Shown here: positions 26,006 to 33,794 of the stretch, piece after piece
Layout of the letters: the number at the start of each line of letters is the position of its first letter
Position numbering within the stretch: position 1 is the first letter of the stretch
Assembly: GCA_024693845.1 (NCBI GenBank)
Contig: JAILKJ010000081.1
Coordinates: 38,249 to 102,248 of the forward strand
DNA: 64,000 nt
DNA from: Lachnospiraceae bacterium
Lineage (GTDB): Bacteria; Bacillota; Clostridia; Lachnospirales; Lachnospiraceae
Reading direction: 5' to 3'
The notes under the pieces: generated by a model
Database searches by the model: none
The model's input: the letters and a program-made list of their open reading frames with translations, nothing else
What the model was told of the DNA's origin: nothing
Translations under genes and position numbers: made by a program

Positions 26006-28201
26006 ATGAGCAGGAAAGACAGCAGATTTTGGATGAGAGCAAAGACGTTACTCGGCACGGCTGTGGTATGTGCGTCTTTGGCGGTGGGAGCCATGAGCGT
26101 ATTCGCAGCAGGCAGTGTCAGCGTTACAGCGGATAAGGCCAGCGCGGGAGTATCGGAGACGGTTACCGTCAAGGTTCAGACCTCCGATCCGGAAGATCCG
26201 GCTATGCCCCCTGCCGTATCGGTGAATTTCGATCCTTCGATCCTTCAGTTTGAATCCTGTGATGTGGAATACGGCGGAGGCGACGGTGGTCTGGTGACCA
26301 TCAACGGTACCTCGGCAACCCTTACTTTTACGACCCTTGCGGCAGGCAGTGCCAATGTCAGCGCAGAGGCGGTCATCGATGAAGACGGAAACAATCCCGC
26401 AACGGGAGCGGCTACCATCACCGTAGGGGGCGGGGCAGATGCAGCACCTGCTTCGGGAGCGGATGCCACCCTTCGCGGTCTGGCCATCGATCCCGGTGTG
26501 CTTTCCCCTGCTTTTTCTCCCAATGTAACGGACTATACCATCACGGTGGAAGAAGGAGTGACGGACATCACGGTAAGCGGCGGTGTCAGCGATTCTTCCT
26601 CCCAGATCACGGCAGCCAACGGCTTTAAGAATCTCTCTGAAGGGGAGAGTGAGGCCCAGATCACCGTGACGGCAGCTGACGGCACGACAATGACCTATCA
26701 CTTCAAGATCGTAAGAGGCGATACGGCGGCAGCGGCAGCGGCAGTTACACCCGCTGAGCCCGAGGCAACTGCAGAGCCGGCAGCAGACACGGCTGCAGCA
26801 CCCCAGTCAGGGGATAACAGCGGTTTTGTGGCAGGTGCAGGCCTTGGCGGCATCGGCTCCAAGGGAAATGATATGACGATCCTGGTAGGCAAGAACTCCT
26901 ACACGATCCAGCCCGTAGTCAACGATGCACTTCTTCCTTCGGGAAGCAGTAAGACAACAACCACCTACGGCTCCCAGACCATCGAAGCCGTAACCTTTGG
27001 CGATCTGCTTTTGGTAGATGCCAAATCCAATGTAGATGGCAGCGAGAAGCTGTTCTTATATGACAGTGAAGCGGATGCTTTCCAGGGCTTTGTTAAGATC
27101 GAGAGCGGTAACGGAAGCTACATCATTCCCAAGGTGCTTCCCAAGAGCCTTCCTTCCGGCTTTATTGCCGACGGAGCAGATCTGGGCGGTGCTTACGTAG
27201 CCTGCGGCAAGCTGAAGGACAGCAGCGTGGACCAGAGAGAAAATGTATGCCTGATCTACGGTGTGGATCAGAACGGCACCGACGGATACTTCCTGTATGA
27301 TATCTCGGCAGGGGGCTACGTACATTTCCTTAACACCGGTGCGGCAGCAGGCGGCACTTTCAGCAAGAGAGCCATCGCCATCATCGTCCTGCTGGGCGTA
27401 TTGCTTGTCATCTGCCTGATCATCATGCTTGTTATGGCAGTGGGCAAGGGCGAATATCCGGACTATCCGGATGAGCTTGAGGATCCTCTGTTTGAGGATG
27501 TCCGCAATTATGATATGAGAAACCCCGAGAAAAAACCCGCCGGTCAGGCATCTGTCAGAACGGTGAAAAAGAAAGCTGTTGCAGAGCCCGAACCCGAGGA
27601 AGAGGATCTGCAGGAAGACATGCCTGAGCCTACGGTCAGAAAGGTGAAGAAGACCAGACCTGCCACGAGACCGGCTCTGAGCGATGATATGGAAGATTTC
27701 GACATTAACCGCGAGATCGAGAGCATGAAGGAAAATGCGGTTAAGAAAAGCGCTACCGCCCGCATGGAAAACATGGAAGCTGCTCTTAAGAACCGAAGCA
27801 CCACCAGAACCGTGATGCCTCAGCAGAGTACGCCTGTTAAAAGTGCAGAGGCAAGAAGCGGCGCTCTCCGCACCAAGAAGCCTGTCAGATCCGTGAGATC
27901 CGAGGAGATCACCATCGATAAGCCTGTCAGAAAGCCTGTAGCCAAGCCGGCTACCCAGGCAGGAGGCGAAGCAAGACCCAAGGTGACCAAGACCGTGACC
28001 GAAAAGGGCGTGACCTATAACACGGGCAAGATCCCCATCACCGTGGTCAAGTCCACCAAGGCTCCGGCATCGGAGGCAAAGGGAAGTGTTCCCATCTTCA
28101 CCCTGGGCAAGGAGTCCTCTCTTTCCAGAGAGAGCCTTCCCGATGAACCGGATACGGATTTCAAGTTTGATTTCATCGATCTTGACAAGAAGGACGAGTA
28201 A
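26006..28201 (+). CDS. Surface protein with cohesin-like and cadherin-like domains, membrane helix and basic cytoplasmic tail
   Basis: 731 residues. Signal peptide (AVVCASLAVGAMSVFAAG), a cohesin-type beta domain (about 36-145, with FDPSILQFESCDVEY), a cadherin-like beta-sandwich (about 155-235, with TLRGLAIDPGVLSPAFSPNV), an Ala/Pro linker, an unrecognised domain of about 170 residues, one membrane helix (about 455-478, AIAIIVLLGVLLVICLIIMLV), and a tail of about 250 residues rich in Lys, Arg, Thr and Glu. The topology places the adhesive domains outside and the long charged tail inside, which is unusual for an adhesin and could couple the surface to the cytoplasm. GGAGAGG precedes the ATG. 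Likely co-transcribed with the upstream wall protein. Confidence 0.78.
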   Translation: MSRKDSRFWMRAKTLLGTAVVCASLAVGAMSVFAAGSVSVTADKASAGVSETVTVKVQTSDPEDPAMPPAVSVNFDPSILQFESCDVEYGGGDGGLVTINGTSATLTFTTLAAGSANVSAEAVIDEDGNNPATGAATITVGGGADAAPASGADATLRGLAIDPGVLSPAFSPNVTDYTITVEEGVTDITVSGGVSDSSSQITAANGFKNLSEGESEAQITVTAADGTTMTYHFKIVRGDTAAAAAAVTPAEPEATAEPAADTAAAPQSGDNSGFVAGAGLGGIGSKGNDMTILVGKNSYTIQPVVNDALLPSGSSKTTTTYGSQTIEAVTFGDLLLVDAKSNVDGSEKLFLYDSEADAFQGFVKIESGNGSYIIPKVLPKSLPSGFIADGADLGGAYVACGKLKDSSVDQRENVCLIYGVDQNGTDGYFLYDISAGGYVHFLNTGAAAGGTFSKRAIAIIVLLGVLLVICLIIMLVMAVGKGEYPDYPDELEDPLFEDVRNYDMRNPEKKPAGQASVRTVKKKAVAEPEPEEEDLQEDMPEPTVRKVKKTRPATRPALSDDMEDFDINREIESMKENAVKKSATARMENMEAALKNRSTTRTVMPQQSTPVKSAEARSGALRTKKPVRSVRSEEITIDKPVRKPVAKPATQAGGEARPKVTKTVTEKGVTYNTGKIPITVVKSTKAPASEAKGSVPIFTLGKESSLSRESLPDEPDTDFKFDFIDLDKKDE

Positions 28202-28208
28202 GAAGTAT

Positions 28209-28235
28209 TTGACTTTTTGTACCCGCTGTTATAGA
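28209..28235 (+). promoter_or_regulatory. Candidate promoter of gntR-clpC
   Basis: TTGACT (28209-28214) and TATAGA (28230-28235) with a 15-base spacer, short for sigma-A. The -10 overlaps the inverted repeat at 28226-28248. Confidence 0.5.
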
Positions 28236-28248
28236 CTTTGTATAACAG
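28226..28248. promoter_or_regulatory. Operator-like inverted repeat upstream of gntR-clpC
   Basis: CTGTTATA (28226-28233) and TATAACAG (28241-28248) are perfect inverted copies around a 7-base centre. The repeat covers the -10 element and lies 13 bases before the regulator's start. GntR/YtrA proteins bind such dyads as dimers, so autoregulation is likely. Confidence 0.65.
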
Positions 28249-28260
28249 AGGTGATGGCTT

Positions 28261-28641
28261 ATGATGATAGAAATCGATTTTAACAGTGATGAAGCGTTGT
28301 ATATGCAGCTTCGCAATCAGATCATACTCGGTATTGCCACCTCCCAGTTTCATGAGGGCGATGTGCTGCCCAGCGTAAGAGCTTTGGCTGAGACTGTAGG
28401 TATCAACATGCATACGGTCAACAAGGCCTATACTGTACTCAGACAGGACGGCTTTGTGAAGGTGGACCGGCGCAAGGGTGCCGTGATCGCAGTGGACATG
28501 GACCGCGCAAGAGAGGAAGACCGGATCGAGAAGGAGCTTCGGGTGATCCTGGCCAGCGCTCTTTGCAGAGGCCTGAGCCGCTCTGATCTGCACAGAATGA
28601 TCGATCGCATCTGTGATGCCTACGATAAGGAAGAGGCATAA
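28261..28641 (+). CDS. GntR-family (YtrA-like) transcriptional regulator
   Basis: 126 residues. The winged-helix domain (about 1-75) has the GntR signature YMQLRNQIILGIATSQFHEGDVLPSVRALAETV split across residues 12-44, and NMHTVNKAYTVLRQDGFVKVDRRKGAVI for the recognition helix and wing. Only about 50 residues follow, too few for a FadR or HutC effector domain, so it belongs to the short YtrA type. AGAGGTGA precedes the ATG pair. It is 21 bases upstream of clpC, in the position where many Firmicutes have ctsR. Confidence 0.88.
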   Translation: MMIEIDFNSDEALYMQLRNQIILGIATSQFHEGDVLPSVRALAETVGINMHTVNKAYTVLRQDGFVKVDRRKGAVIAVDMDRAREEDRIEKELRVILASALCRGLSRSDLHRMIDRICDAYDKEEA

Positions 28642-28662
28642 CGTTAATTGGAGGATACATCT

Positions 28663-31134
28663 ATGGATTATACGGCCAAGGCCAGGGAGGTATTGCGTCT
28701 CGCATCCAAGGCTGCCAGGTCTTATCTCCAGAACTATATCGGAACTGAACATATCCTGCTGGGGCTGATCCGTCAGGGAGACGGTATCGCCGCCTGTGTC
28801 CTTGCGGACAACGAGGTGGATGAAGAGAGCGTTAAGGAACTGATCAAGACTCTGATCGCACCCCCGGCAGACCTTGCGGTATTGGATAAAGAGGGCTATT
28901 CCCCCAGGGCAAAGAACGTGCTCACAGAGGCGGAAAAGCTTGCCAAGAGATACGGAGAAAAGGCTGTCGGCACGGAACATCTGCTGATGGGACTCATCAA
29001 GGAGGGTGACAATGTTGCCGTCCGTCTTTTGGTGTCTTTGGAAGTAAATATTCAAAAGCTTTATGCGGATACCCTTTCCGCCATCGGAACGGATCCCTCC
29101 CGTGTAAGGGAGGATCTGCGTCTTCTTTCCGAAGGGCCCATGGGAGGGGGAGAATCAGCTACCAAGGTGCTGGATCAGTATTCCAGGGATCTGACGGCCC
29201 TGGCTAAGGAAGGCAGACTGGATCCGGTGATCGGACGGGAGGATGAGATCAGACGTCTGATCCAGATCCTCAGCAGAAGGACCAAGAACAATCCCTGTCT
29301 GGTGGGTGAACCGGGAGTCGGCAAGACCGCTATCGTGGAAGGACTCGCCCAGAGGATCGTAGACGGCAATGTTCCGGCCACAATGAAAAGTAAGCGGCTG
29401 GTAACTTTGGACATGTCAGGCATGGTGGCCGGCAGCAAATACCGCGGCGAATTCGAGGAGCGGATCAAGAAGGTCATGAACGAGGTCATCGAAGCAGGAA
29501 ACGTGATCTTGTTCATGGACGAGATCCATACCCTGATCGGAGCCGGCGGAGCGGAAGGCTCCATTGATGCATCGAATATCTTAAAGCCCTCTCTTGCCAG
29601 GGGTGAGCTGCAGCTGATCGGTGCCACCACCATAGAGGAATACCGCAAATACCTTGAGAAGGATGCCGCTTTGGAACGCAGGTTCCAGAAGGTGGACGTA
29701 CCCGAGCCTTCCATCTCGGAAGCTATCGCCATCATAGACGGCATCAAGCACAAATACGAAGAACATCACGGCGTGACGATCCTGCCGGAGGCTGTGGAAG
29801 CATCCGTCAAGCTCTCCGCCAGATATATCAATGACAGAAACCTTCCCGATAAAGCCATTGACCTGATCGACGAGGCCGCATCCGCCATCCGGATGCAGAA
29901 GATCGTTCTTCCGGCAAAGGCAGAAGAGTGGAAGGCACAGATCGAAAAGCTGGACATGCAGATCGAGCGCTCCCTGAAGTTTGAAGCCTTTACCCAGGCT
30001 CATGAGCTCCGCTGTCAGCAGCAGGTACTGGAAGAGAAGTATAAGAAGCTCATTGAGCGACATACCAGAAAGCAGCAGGAAAAGAGCAGGACCGTCACCC
30101 AGGATGATATCGCAGGCGTGGTATCCCAGTGGACAAAGGTTCCCCTGCGCCAGCTTTCGGAGCAGGAGAGCGAAAGACTGCTCCGGCTGGAGAAGATCCT
30201 CCACAAGCGGGTCATCGGTCAGGAAGAGGCTGTTTCGGCTCTTTCCCGGGCCATGCGAAGAGGCAGGGTGGGATTGCAGGATCCCAACAGACCCATCGGT
30301 TCCTTCCTGTTCTTAGGACCTACCGGTGTAGGCAAGACAGAACTTTCCAAGGCCCTGGCAGAGGTAATGTTCGGATCGGAGAATGAGCTGATCCGTGTGG
30401 ATATGTCCGAGTATATGGAGCAGCACTCCGTGGCCAAGATGATCGGCTCGCCGCCGGGATATGTGGGACACGACGAGGGCGGCCAGCTTTCGGAGAAGGT
30501 CCGCAGAAAGCCTTACAGCGTCGTTCTTTTTGACGAGGTGGAGAAGGCACATCCCGATGTGTTCAATGTTCTGCTTCAGGTTTTGGATGACGGTCATATT
30601 TCGGATTCGAAGGGACGTAAGGTCAGCTTTAAGAATACCATCATCATCATGACATCCAACGCCGGTGCATCCAGGATCGTAGATCCCAAGAACCTGGGTT
30701 TTGCGGCAGAGAAGAACGCGGAGCATGATTACCAGAAGATGAAGAGCGGTGTTATGGAGGAGGTCAAGAGGATCTTCAAACCTGAGTTCATCAACAGGAT
30801 CGATGAGATCATGGTCTTCCATCCTCTGGAGAAGAAAGAACTGGAAAAGATCGTAACACTTTTATCAAAGGATCTTTCCAAGCGGTGTATGCAGCAGATG
30901 GATATCACTCTTACGGTATCCCCGGCGCTGAAGAAATACCTCATCGACAATCACTGTGATGTGAAGATGGGTGCCAGACCGCTGAAGAGAGCGATCCAGA
31001 ATGTAGTGGAAGACAGGCTTGCCCAGGAGATTTTGGAGGGCAAGGTGAAGAGCGGAGACAACGTAACGGCCACCGTAGCATCCGGTGAGGTGGTCTTTAA
31101 GGTTCTCGAAGAAAAAGCCAAACAGAGCAAATAA
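28663..31134 (+). CDS. clpC: ClpC-type AAA+ unfoldase
   Basis: 823 residues from the ATG at 28663, which has TTGGAGG eight bases upstream; a TTG in the same frame at 28648 is part of the ribosome site, not a start. Two N-terminal Clp repeats (about 1-145), AAA domain 1 with Walker A GEPGVGKT (about 216), a short middle domain with a UVR-like helix (EAFTQAHELRCQQQVLEEKY), and AAA domain 2 with GPTGVGKT (about 553) and LFDEVEKAHPDVFNVLLQ. It unfolds proteins for the ClpP protease. McsA, McsB and CtsR, which usually travel with clpC, are absent here. Confidence 0.95.
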   Translation: MDYTAKAREVLRLASKAARSYLQNYIGTEHILLGLIRQGDGIAACVLADNEVDEESVKELIKTLIAPPADLAVLDKEGYSPRAKNVLTEAEKLAKRYGEKAVGTEHLLMGLIKEGDNVAVRLLVSLEVNIQKLYADTLSAIGTDPSRVREDLRLLSEGPMGGGESATKVLDQYSRDLTALAKEGRLDPVIGREDEIRRLIQILSRRTKNNPCLVGEPGVGKTAIVEGLAQRIVDGNVPATMKSKRLVTLDMSGMVAGSKYRGEFEERIKKVMNEVIEAGNVILFMDEIHTLIGAGGAEGSIDASNILKPSLARGELQLIGATTIEEYRKYLEKDAALERRFQKVDVPEPSISEAIAIIDGIKHKYEEHHGVTILPEAVEASVKLSARYINDRNLPDKAIDLIDEAASAIRMQKIVLPAKAEEWKAQIEKLDMQIERSLKFEAFTQAHELRCQQQVLEEKYKKLIERHTRKQQEKSRTVTQDDIAGVVSQWTKVPLRQLSEQESERLLRLEKILHKRVIGQEEAVSALSRAMRRGRVGLQDPNRPIGSFLFLGPTGVGKTELSKALAEVMFGSENELIRVDMSEYMEQHSVAKMIGSPPGYVGHDEGGQLSEKVRRKPYSVVLFDEVEKAHPDVFNVLLQVLDDGHISDSKGRKVSFKNTIIIMTSNAGASRIVDPKNLGFAAEKNAEHDYQKMKSGVMEEVKRIFKPEFINRIDEIMVFHPLEKKELEKIVTLLSKDLSKRCMQQMDITLTVSPALKKYLIDNHCDVKMGARPLKRAIQNVVEDRLAQEILEGKVKSGDNVTATVASGEVVFKVLEEKAKQSK

Positions 31135-31151
31135 AAACGGAGGGCAAACGT

Positions 31152-31565
31152 ATGGCAGCAGTAAAAGAACTGATCAGAGGTCAGCAGGACGGAAGCGTAA
31201 GCTTCGGAGATCACACGCTTGCGGAGAAGGCAAAACTGGATAATTTCGTTAATTCCGGCGACGTGTACAAGGTTAAAACCTACAGCGCGCTGACCAAGCT
31301 GGAGAAGAACGGCATGTTCCTGTATGAATCCGTGCCGGGAACCAGCATCGAGAATTTTTCCGAGCAGGAAAACGGTGTTTCCTTTAACGTATCCGGCAAC
31401 GAAGATGCACAGATCACGCTGGGTATGAAGGACGACACCGAATACGAGGTTTTCGTAGGCGGATCCAGCGTCGGCAAGATGAGCACGGGACTGGGCGGAA
31501 AGCTTTCCGTATCCGTGGAACTGGCCGGCATGGGCGAGGTAGCCATCAAGGTTGTTGAGGCATAA
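31152..31565 (+). CDS. Conserved small protein of unknown function
   Basis: 137 residues, no signal peptide, no membrane helix, no Cys. It is mostly beta-rich, with blocks ISFGDH-like (SVSFGDHTLAEKAKLDNF), LEKNGMFLYESVPGT and EDAQITLGMKDDTEYEVFVGG. I recall homologues in many Lachnospiraceae, sometimes carrying an unsupported endosialidase label; I see no sialidase motif. AACGGAGGG precedes the ATG. It sits 17 bases after clpC and 2 bases before radA, so it is in the same transcript. Confidence 0.72.
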   Translation: MAAVKELIRGQQDGSVSFGDHTLAEKAKLDNFVNSGDVYKVKTYSALTKLEKNGMFLYESVPGTSIENFSEQENGVSFNVSGNEDAQITLGMKDDTEYEVFVGGSSVGKMSTGLGGKLSVSVELAGMGEVAIKVVEA

Positions 31566-31567
31566 GC

Positions 31568-32938
31568 ATGGCCAAAATGAAGAGTCAGACCGTGTATTTT
31601 TGTCAAAATTGCGGTCATGAGTCCTCGAAATGGATGGGGCAGTGCCCTTCCTGCCACGAGTGGAACAGCTTCGTGGAGGAGCAGGTAAAAAAAGCAGCAT
31701 CTTCCGGCAGTAATACCCGCAGGGCAGATGCGCCCGAACCTGTGTCACTGTCCCGGGTCTCCATGTCCGAGGAAGAGAAATTCTATTCTCATATCGATGA
31801 GCTGGATCGGGTTCTGGGGGGCGGTATCCTGCCCGGACAGCTTGTTTTGGTGGGCGGCGATCCCGGGATCGGCAAGTCCACACTTCTGCTGCAGATGTGC
31901 AGACAGCTTTCGAAAGATAACTGCAGCGTTCTCTATGTTTCCGGTGAGGAATCCCTTAAACAGATCAAAATACGTTCACAGCGCATGGGAGAGTTCTCCG
32001 ATGCTCTGGTTCTGCTTTGTGAGACGGACCTGGATCTGATCTCGGCTGTTATAGAAAAGCAAAAGCCCAGTGTTGTGATCATCGACTCCATCCAGACTAT
32101 GTTCTGTCCGGAGGCTTCCAGTGCTCCGGGAAGCGTGAGTCAGGTCCGGGAGGCTACGGGGATCCTGCTTCGGATCGCCAAGAGCATGGGGATCGCCATT
32201 TTTATCGTGGGACACGTTACCAAGGAAGGTACCGTTGCCGGACCGAGGGTCCTTGAACACATGGTGGATACGGTACTTTACTTTGAAGGGGACAGATATG
32301 CTTCCTACAGGATCCTTCGGGCGGTCAAGAACCGTTTCGGTTCCACCAATGAGATCGGCGTTTTTGAGATGGGTGCCACAGGCCTTACCCAGGTTCCCAA
32401 CCCTTCGGAATATATGCTCAGCGGCAGGGCGAAAAATGCGGCCGGCTCCGTTGTCGTCTGCGCCATGGAGGGCACCAGGCCCATGCTCATCGAGCTGCAG
32501 GCCCTGATCTGCGACTCCAGTTTCCAGCTGCCCAGACGTCAGGCCACCGGTATCGACCATAACAGGGTGAATCTTCTGATGGCAGTGCTGGAAAAAAGAC
32601 TTCAGCTTCGAATGGGCAGCATGGATGCCTATGTGAATCTGGCGGGAGGCATGAGAGTCAGTGAACCGGCCCTGGATCTGGGTGTGGTGCTGGCCATGAT
32701 CTCCAGCTTTAAGAACAAACCCATCCCCGACAAGACCGTGGTATTCGGAGAGGTGGGCTTATCCGGAGAGGTGCGGGCCGTAACGCAGATGCAGCAGAGG
32801 ATCGCGGAAGCGGCCAAGCTGGGCTTTGAAGTCTGCGTACTGCCGGCTGCCGGTTCGGATAAGATCGCGGCTGATCTGCGGGGGGGGATCCGTCTGGTCA
32901 GGATTCAGAACGTGGAACAGATCCTGGAATGGGTATAA
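31568..32938 (+). CDS. radA: DNA repair protein RadA
   Basis: 456 residues, normal length. A zinc finger at the N-terminus (CQNCGHESSKWMGQCPSCHEWN, split as C-x2-C and C-x2-C), a RecA-like ATPase with Walker A GDPGIGKST (about 97-105), the RadA-specific KNRFGSTNE motif (about 257), and a C-terminal Lon-like domain. It drives branch migration in recombination repair in the cytoplasm. The start is two bases after the upstream stop. In many Firmicutes radA follows clpC directly; here one small gene intervenes. Confidence 0.95.
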   Translation: MAKMKSQTVYFCQNCGHESSKWMGQCPSCHEWNSFVEEQVKKAASSGSNTRRADAPEPVSLSRVSMSEEEKFYSHIDELDRVLGGGILPGQLVLVGGDPGIGKSTLLLQMCRQLSKDNCSVLYVSGEESLKQIKIRSQRMGEFSDALVLLCETDLDLISAVIEKQKPSVVIIDSIQTMFCPEASSAPGSVSQVREATGILLRIAKSMGIAIFIVGHVTKEGTVAGPRVLEHMVDTVLYFEGDRYASYRILRAVKNRFGSTNEIGVFEMGATGLTQVPNPSEYMLSGRAKNAAGSVVVCAMEGTRPMLIELQALICDSSFQLPRRQATGIDHNRVNLLMAVLEKRLQLRMGSMDAYVNLAGGMRVSEPALDLGVVLAMISSFKNKPIPDKTVVFGEVGLSGEVRAVTQMQQRIAEAAKLGFEVCVLPAAGSDKIAADLRGGIRLVRIQNVEQILEWV

Positions 32939-32966
32939 AAAACCTGCCCCTTTCATCGGGGGCAGG
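32936..32966 (-). terminator. Terminator between radA and arsR
   Basis: CCTGCCCC and GGGGCAGG form an 8-bp stem at 32943-32966. On the minus strand a run of T follows (AAAACC side at 32936-32942), so it chiefly ends the ArsR transcript, overlapping the 3' end of its coding region. It may also act on the convergent radA transcript. Confidence 0.7.
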
Positions 32967-33324
32967 AGATACTTGCTACTTCCTCTATGGTGTGATGGAG
33001 CTTCTGGGCCAGGTCCGTATCGGCGGCCCGGTAAAACATTTCTTTTCCTTTTCTTTGGGAGATGATCAGCCCGCTGTCCTTCAGAAGGCGCAGGTGGTGG
33101 GACACCGCCGGGGATGACATTTCCACCATGGCCGCTATATCGGTCACGCATTCCTCACAATGACAAAGCAGCCAGAAGATCCTCAGTCTGCTGGGATCCC
33201 CCAGCTGTTTCATGGCTTCGGATACCGCAAGGATGGTATCCGCATCCGGCATGAGACGGATCAGATCATCGCAATCTACAGGATGAGCGTGATCGTGGGG
33301 GAGTTTTTTTATCGTATCTGACAT
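32953..33324 (-). CDS. ArsR/SmtB-family metal-sensing repressor
   Basis: 123 residues, winged helix. An N-terminal His/Asp stretch (LPHDHAHPVDCDD) is followed by LGDPSRLRIFWLLCHCEECVTDIA, with C54, C56 and C59 at the alpha-3 metal site, the recognition helix SSPAVSHHLRLLKDSGLI, and a C-terminal helix with DTDLAQKLHHTIEE that could form an alpha-5 site. Metal binding should release it from DNA. It is divergent from an HMA protein and a Zn/Cd ATPase, so zinc, cadmium or lead is the likely signal. Confidence 0.9.
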   Translation of the reverse strand: MSDTIKKLPHDHAHPVDCDDLIRLMPDADTILAVSEAMKQLGDPSRLRIFWLLCHCEECVTDIAAMVEMSSPAVSHHLRLLKDSGLIISQRKGKEMFYRAADTDLAQKLHHTIEEVASISCPR

Positions 33325-33360
33325 AGTCTATCCTCTTATTTTTTCAATCCTCTATCTATC

Positions 33361-33389
33361 ATTTAAGAAAAATACACGCCTAAAGTCAA
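33361..33389 (-). promoter_or_regulatory. Promoter of the arsR-like gene
   Basis: On the minus strand TTGACT (33389-33384), 17-base spacer, TTAAAT (33366-33361). An AGAGGATAG ribosome site lies before the start at 33324. Confidence 0.65.
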
Positions 33390-33419
33390 GGGATTTTTGT
33401 GAATATCCGGGAAGGGGTG

Positions 33420-33448
33420 TTGACAGACAGCCTTTAAGGGTGTATATT
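33420..33448 (+). promoter_or_regulatory. Promoter of the metal-efflux genes
   Basis: TTGACA (33420-33425), 17-base spacer, TATATT (33443-33448). The operator-like dyad starts six bases downstream, at the expected transcription start. Confidence 0.85.
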
Positions 33449-33453
33449 TATCT

Positions 33454-33481
33454 CAACGATTAAATGATTGTTTAATTGTTG
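33454..33481. promoter_or_regulatory. ArsR/SmtB-type operator
   Basis: CAACGATTAAA (33454-33464) and TTTAATTGTTG (33471-33481) are inverted copies with one mismatch around a 6-base centre. Length and AT-rich form fit ArsR-family sites such as those of CadC or CzrA. Confidence 0.8.
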
Positions 33482-33524
33482 AATGAATAACAACCGCCCG
33501 GGATCGGGAAGAGAGGAGACATAC

Positions 33525-33743
33525 ATGAAAAAGACATACAAGATCGAAGTGGATTGCGCTAACTGTGCCAACAAGATGGAGGAGGCTGCCAAGAAGACCC
33601 AGGGGGTCAAGGACGCTGTAGTCAACTTCATGTCCCTGAAGATGGTCGTGGAGTTTGAAGAGGGTGCGGATCAGAAGAGTGTAATGGAAAGCGTTCTGAA
33701 GAACTGCCGCAAGGTAGAGGACGACTGCGAGATCTTTATTTAA
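33525..33743 (+). CDS. Free-standing HMA metal-binding protein
   Basis: 72 residues, a single heavy-metal-associated domain: beta-alpha-beta-beta-alpha-beta with the metal loop DCANCANKMEE (C11, C14), and a second Cys motif near the end (NCRKVEDDCEIF). The real start is the ATG at 33525, preceded by GAGAGGAG; a possible earlier start at 33483 has no ribosome site. It probably delivers or buffers Zn or Cd for the ATPase encoded 51 bases downstream, which itself lacks an N-terminal HMA domain. Confidence 0.88.
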   Translation: MKKTYKIEVDCANCANKMEEAAKKTQGVKDAVVNFMSLKMVVEFEEGADQKSVMESVLKNCRKVEDDCEIFI

Positions 33744-33794
33744 GGCAGTCGAGGAAAGAGTGATATTGAGGAACCATTCTAAAGGAATCAAGCT

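Noticed and set aside
28648..28662. TTG start extending clpC by five codons
   Set aside because: These bases form the TTGGAGG ribosome site for the ATG at 28663.
31152..31565. Endosialidase
   Set aside because: A label I recall for homologues, but there is no sialidase fold motif, signal peptide or Asp box; the protein is only 137 residues.
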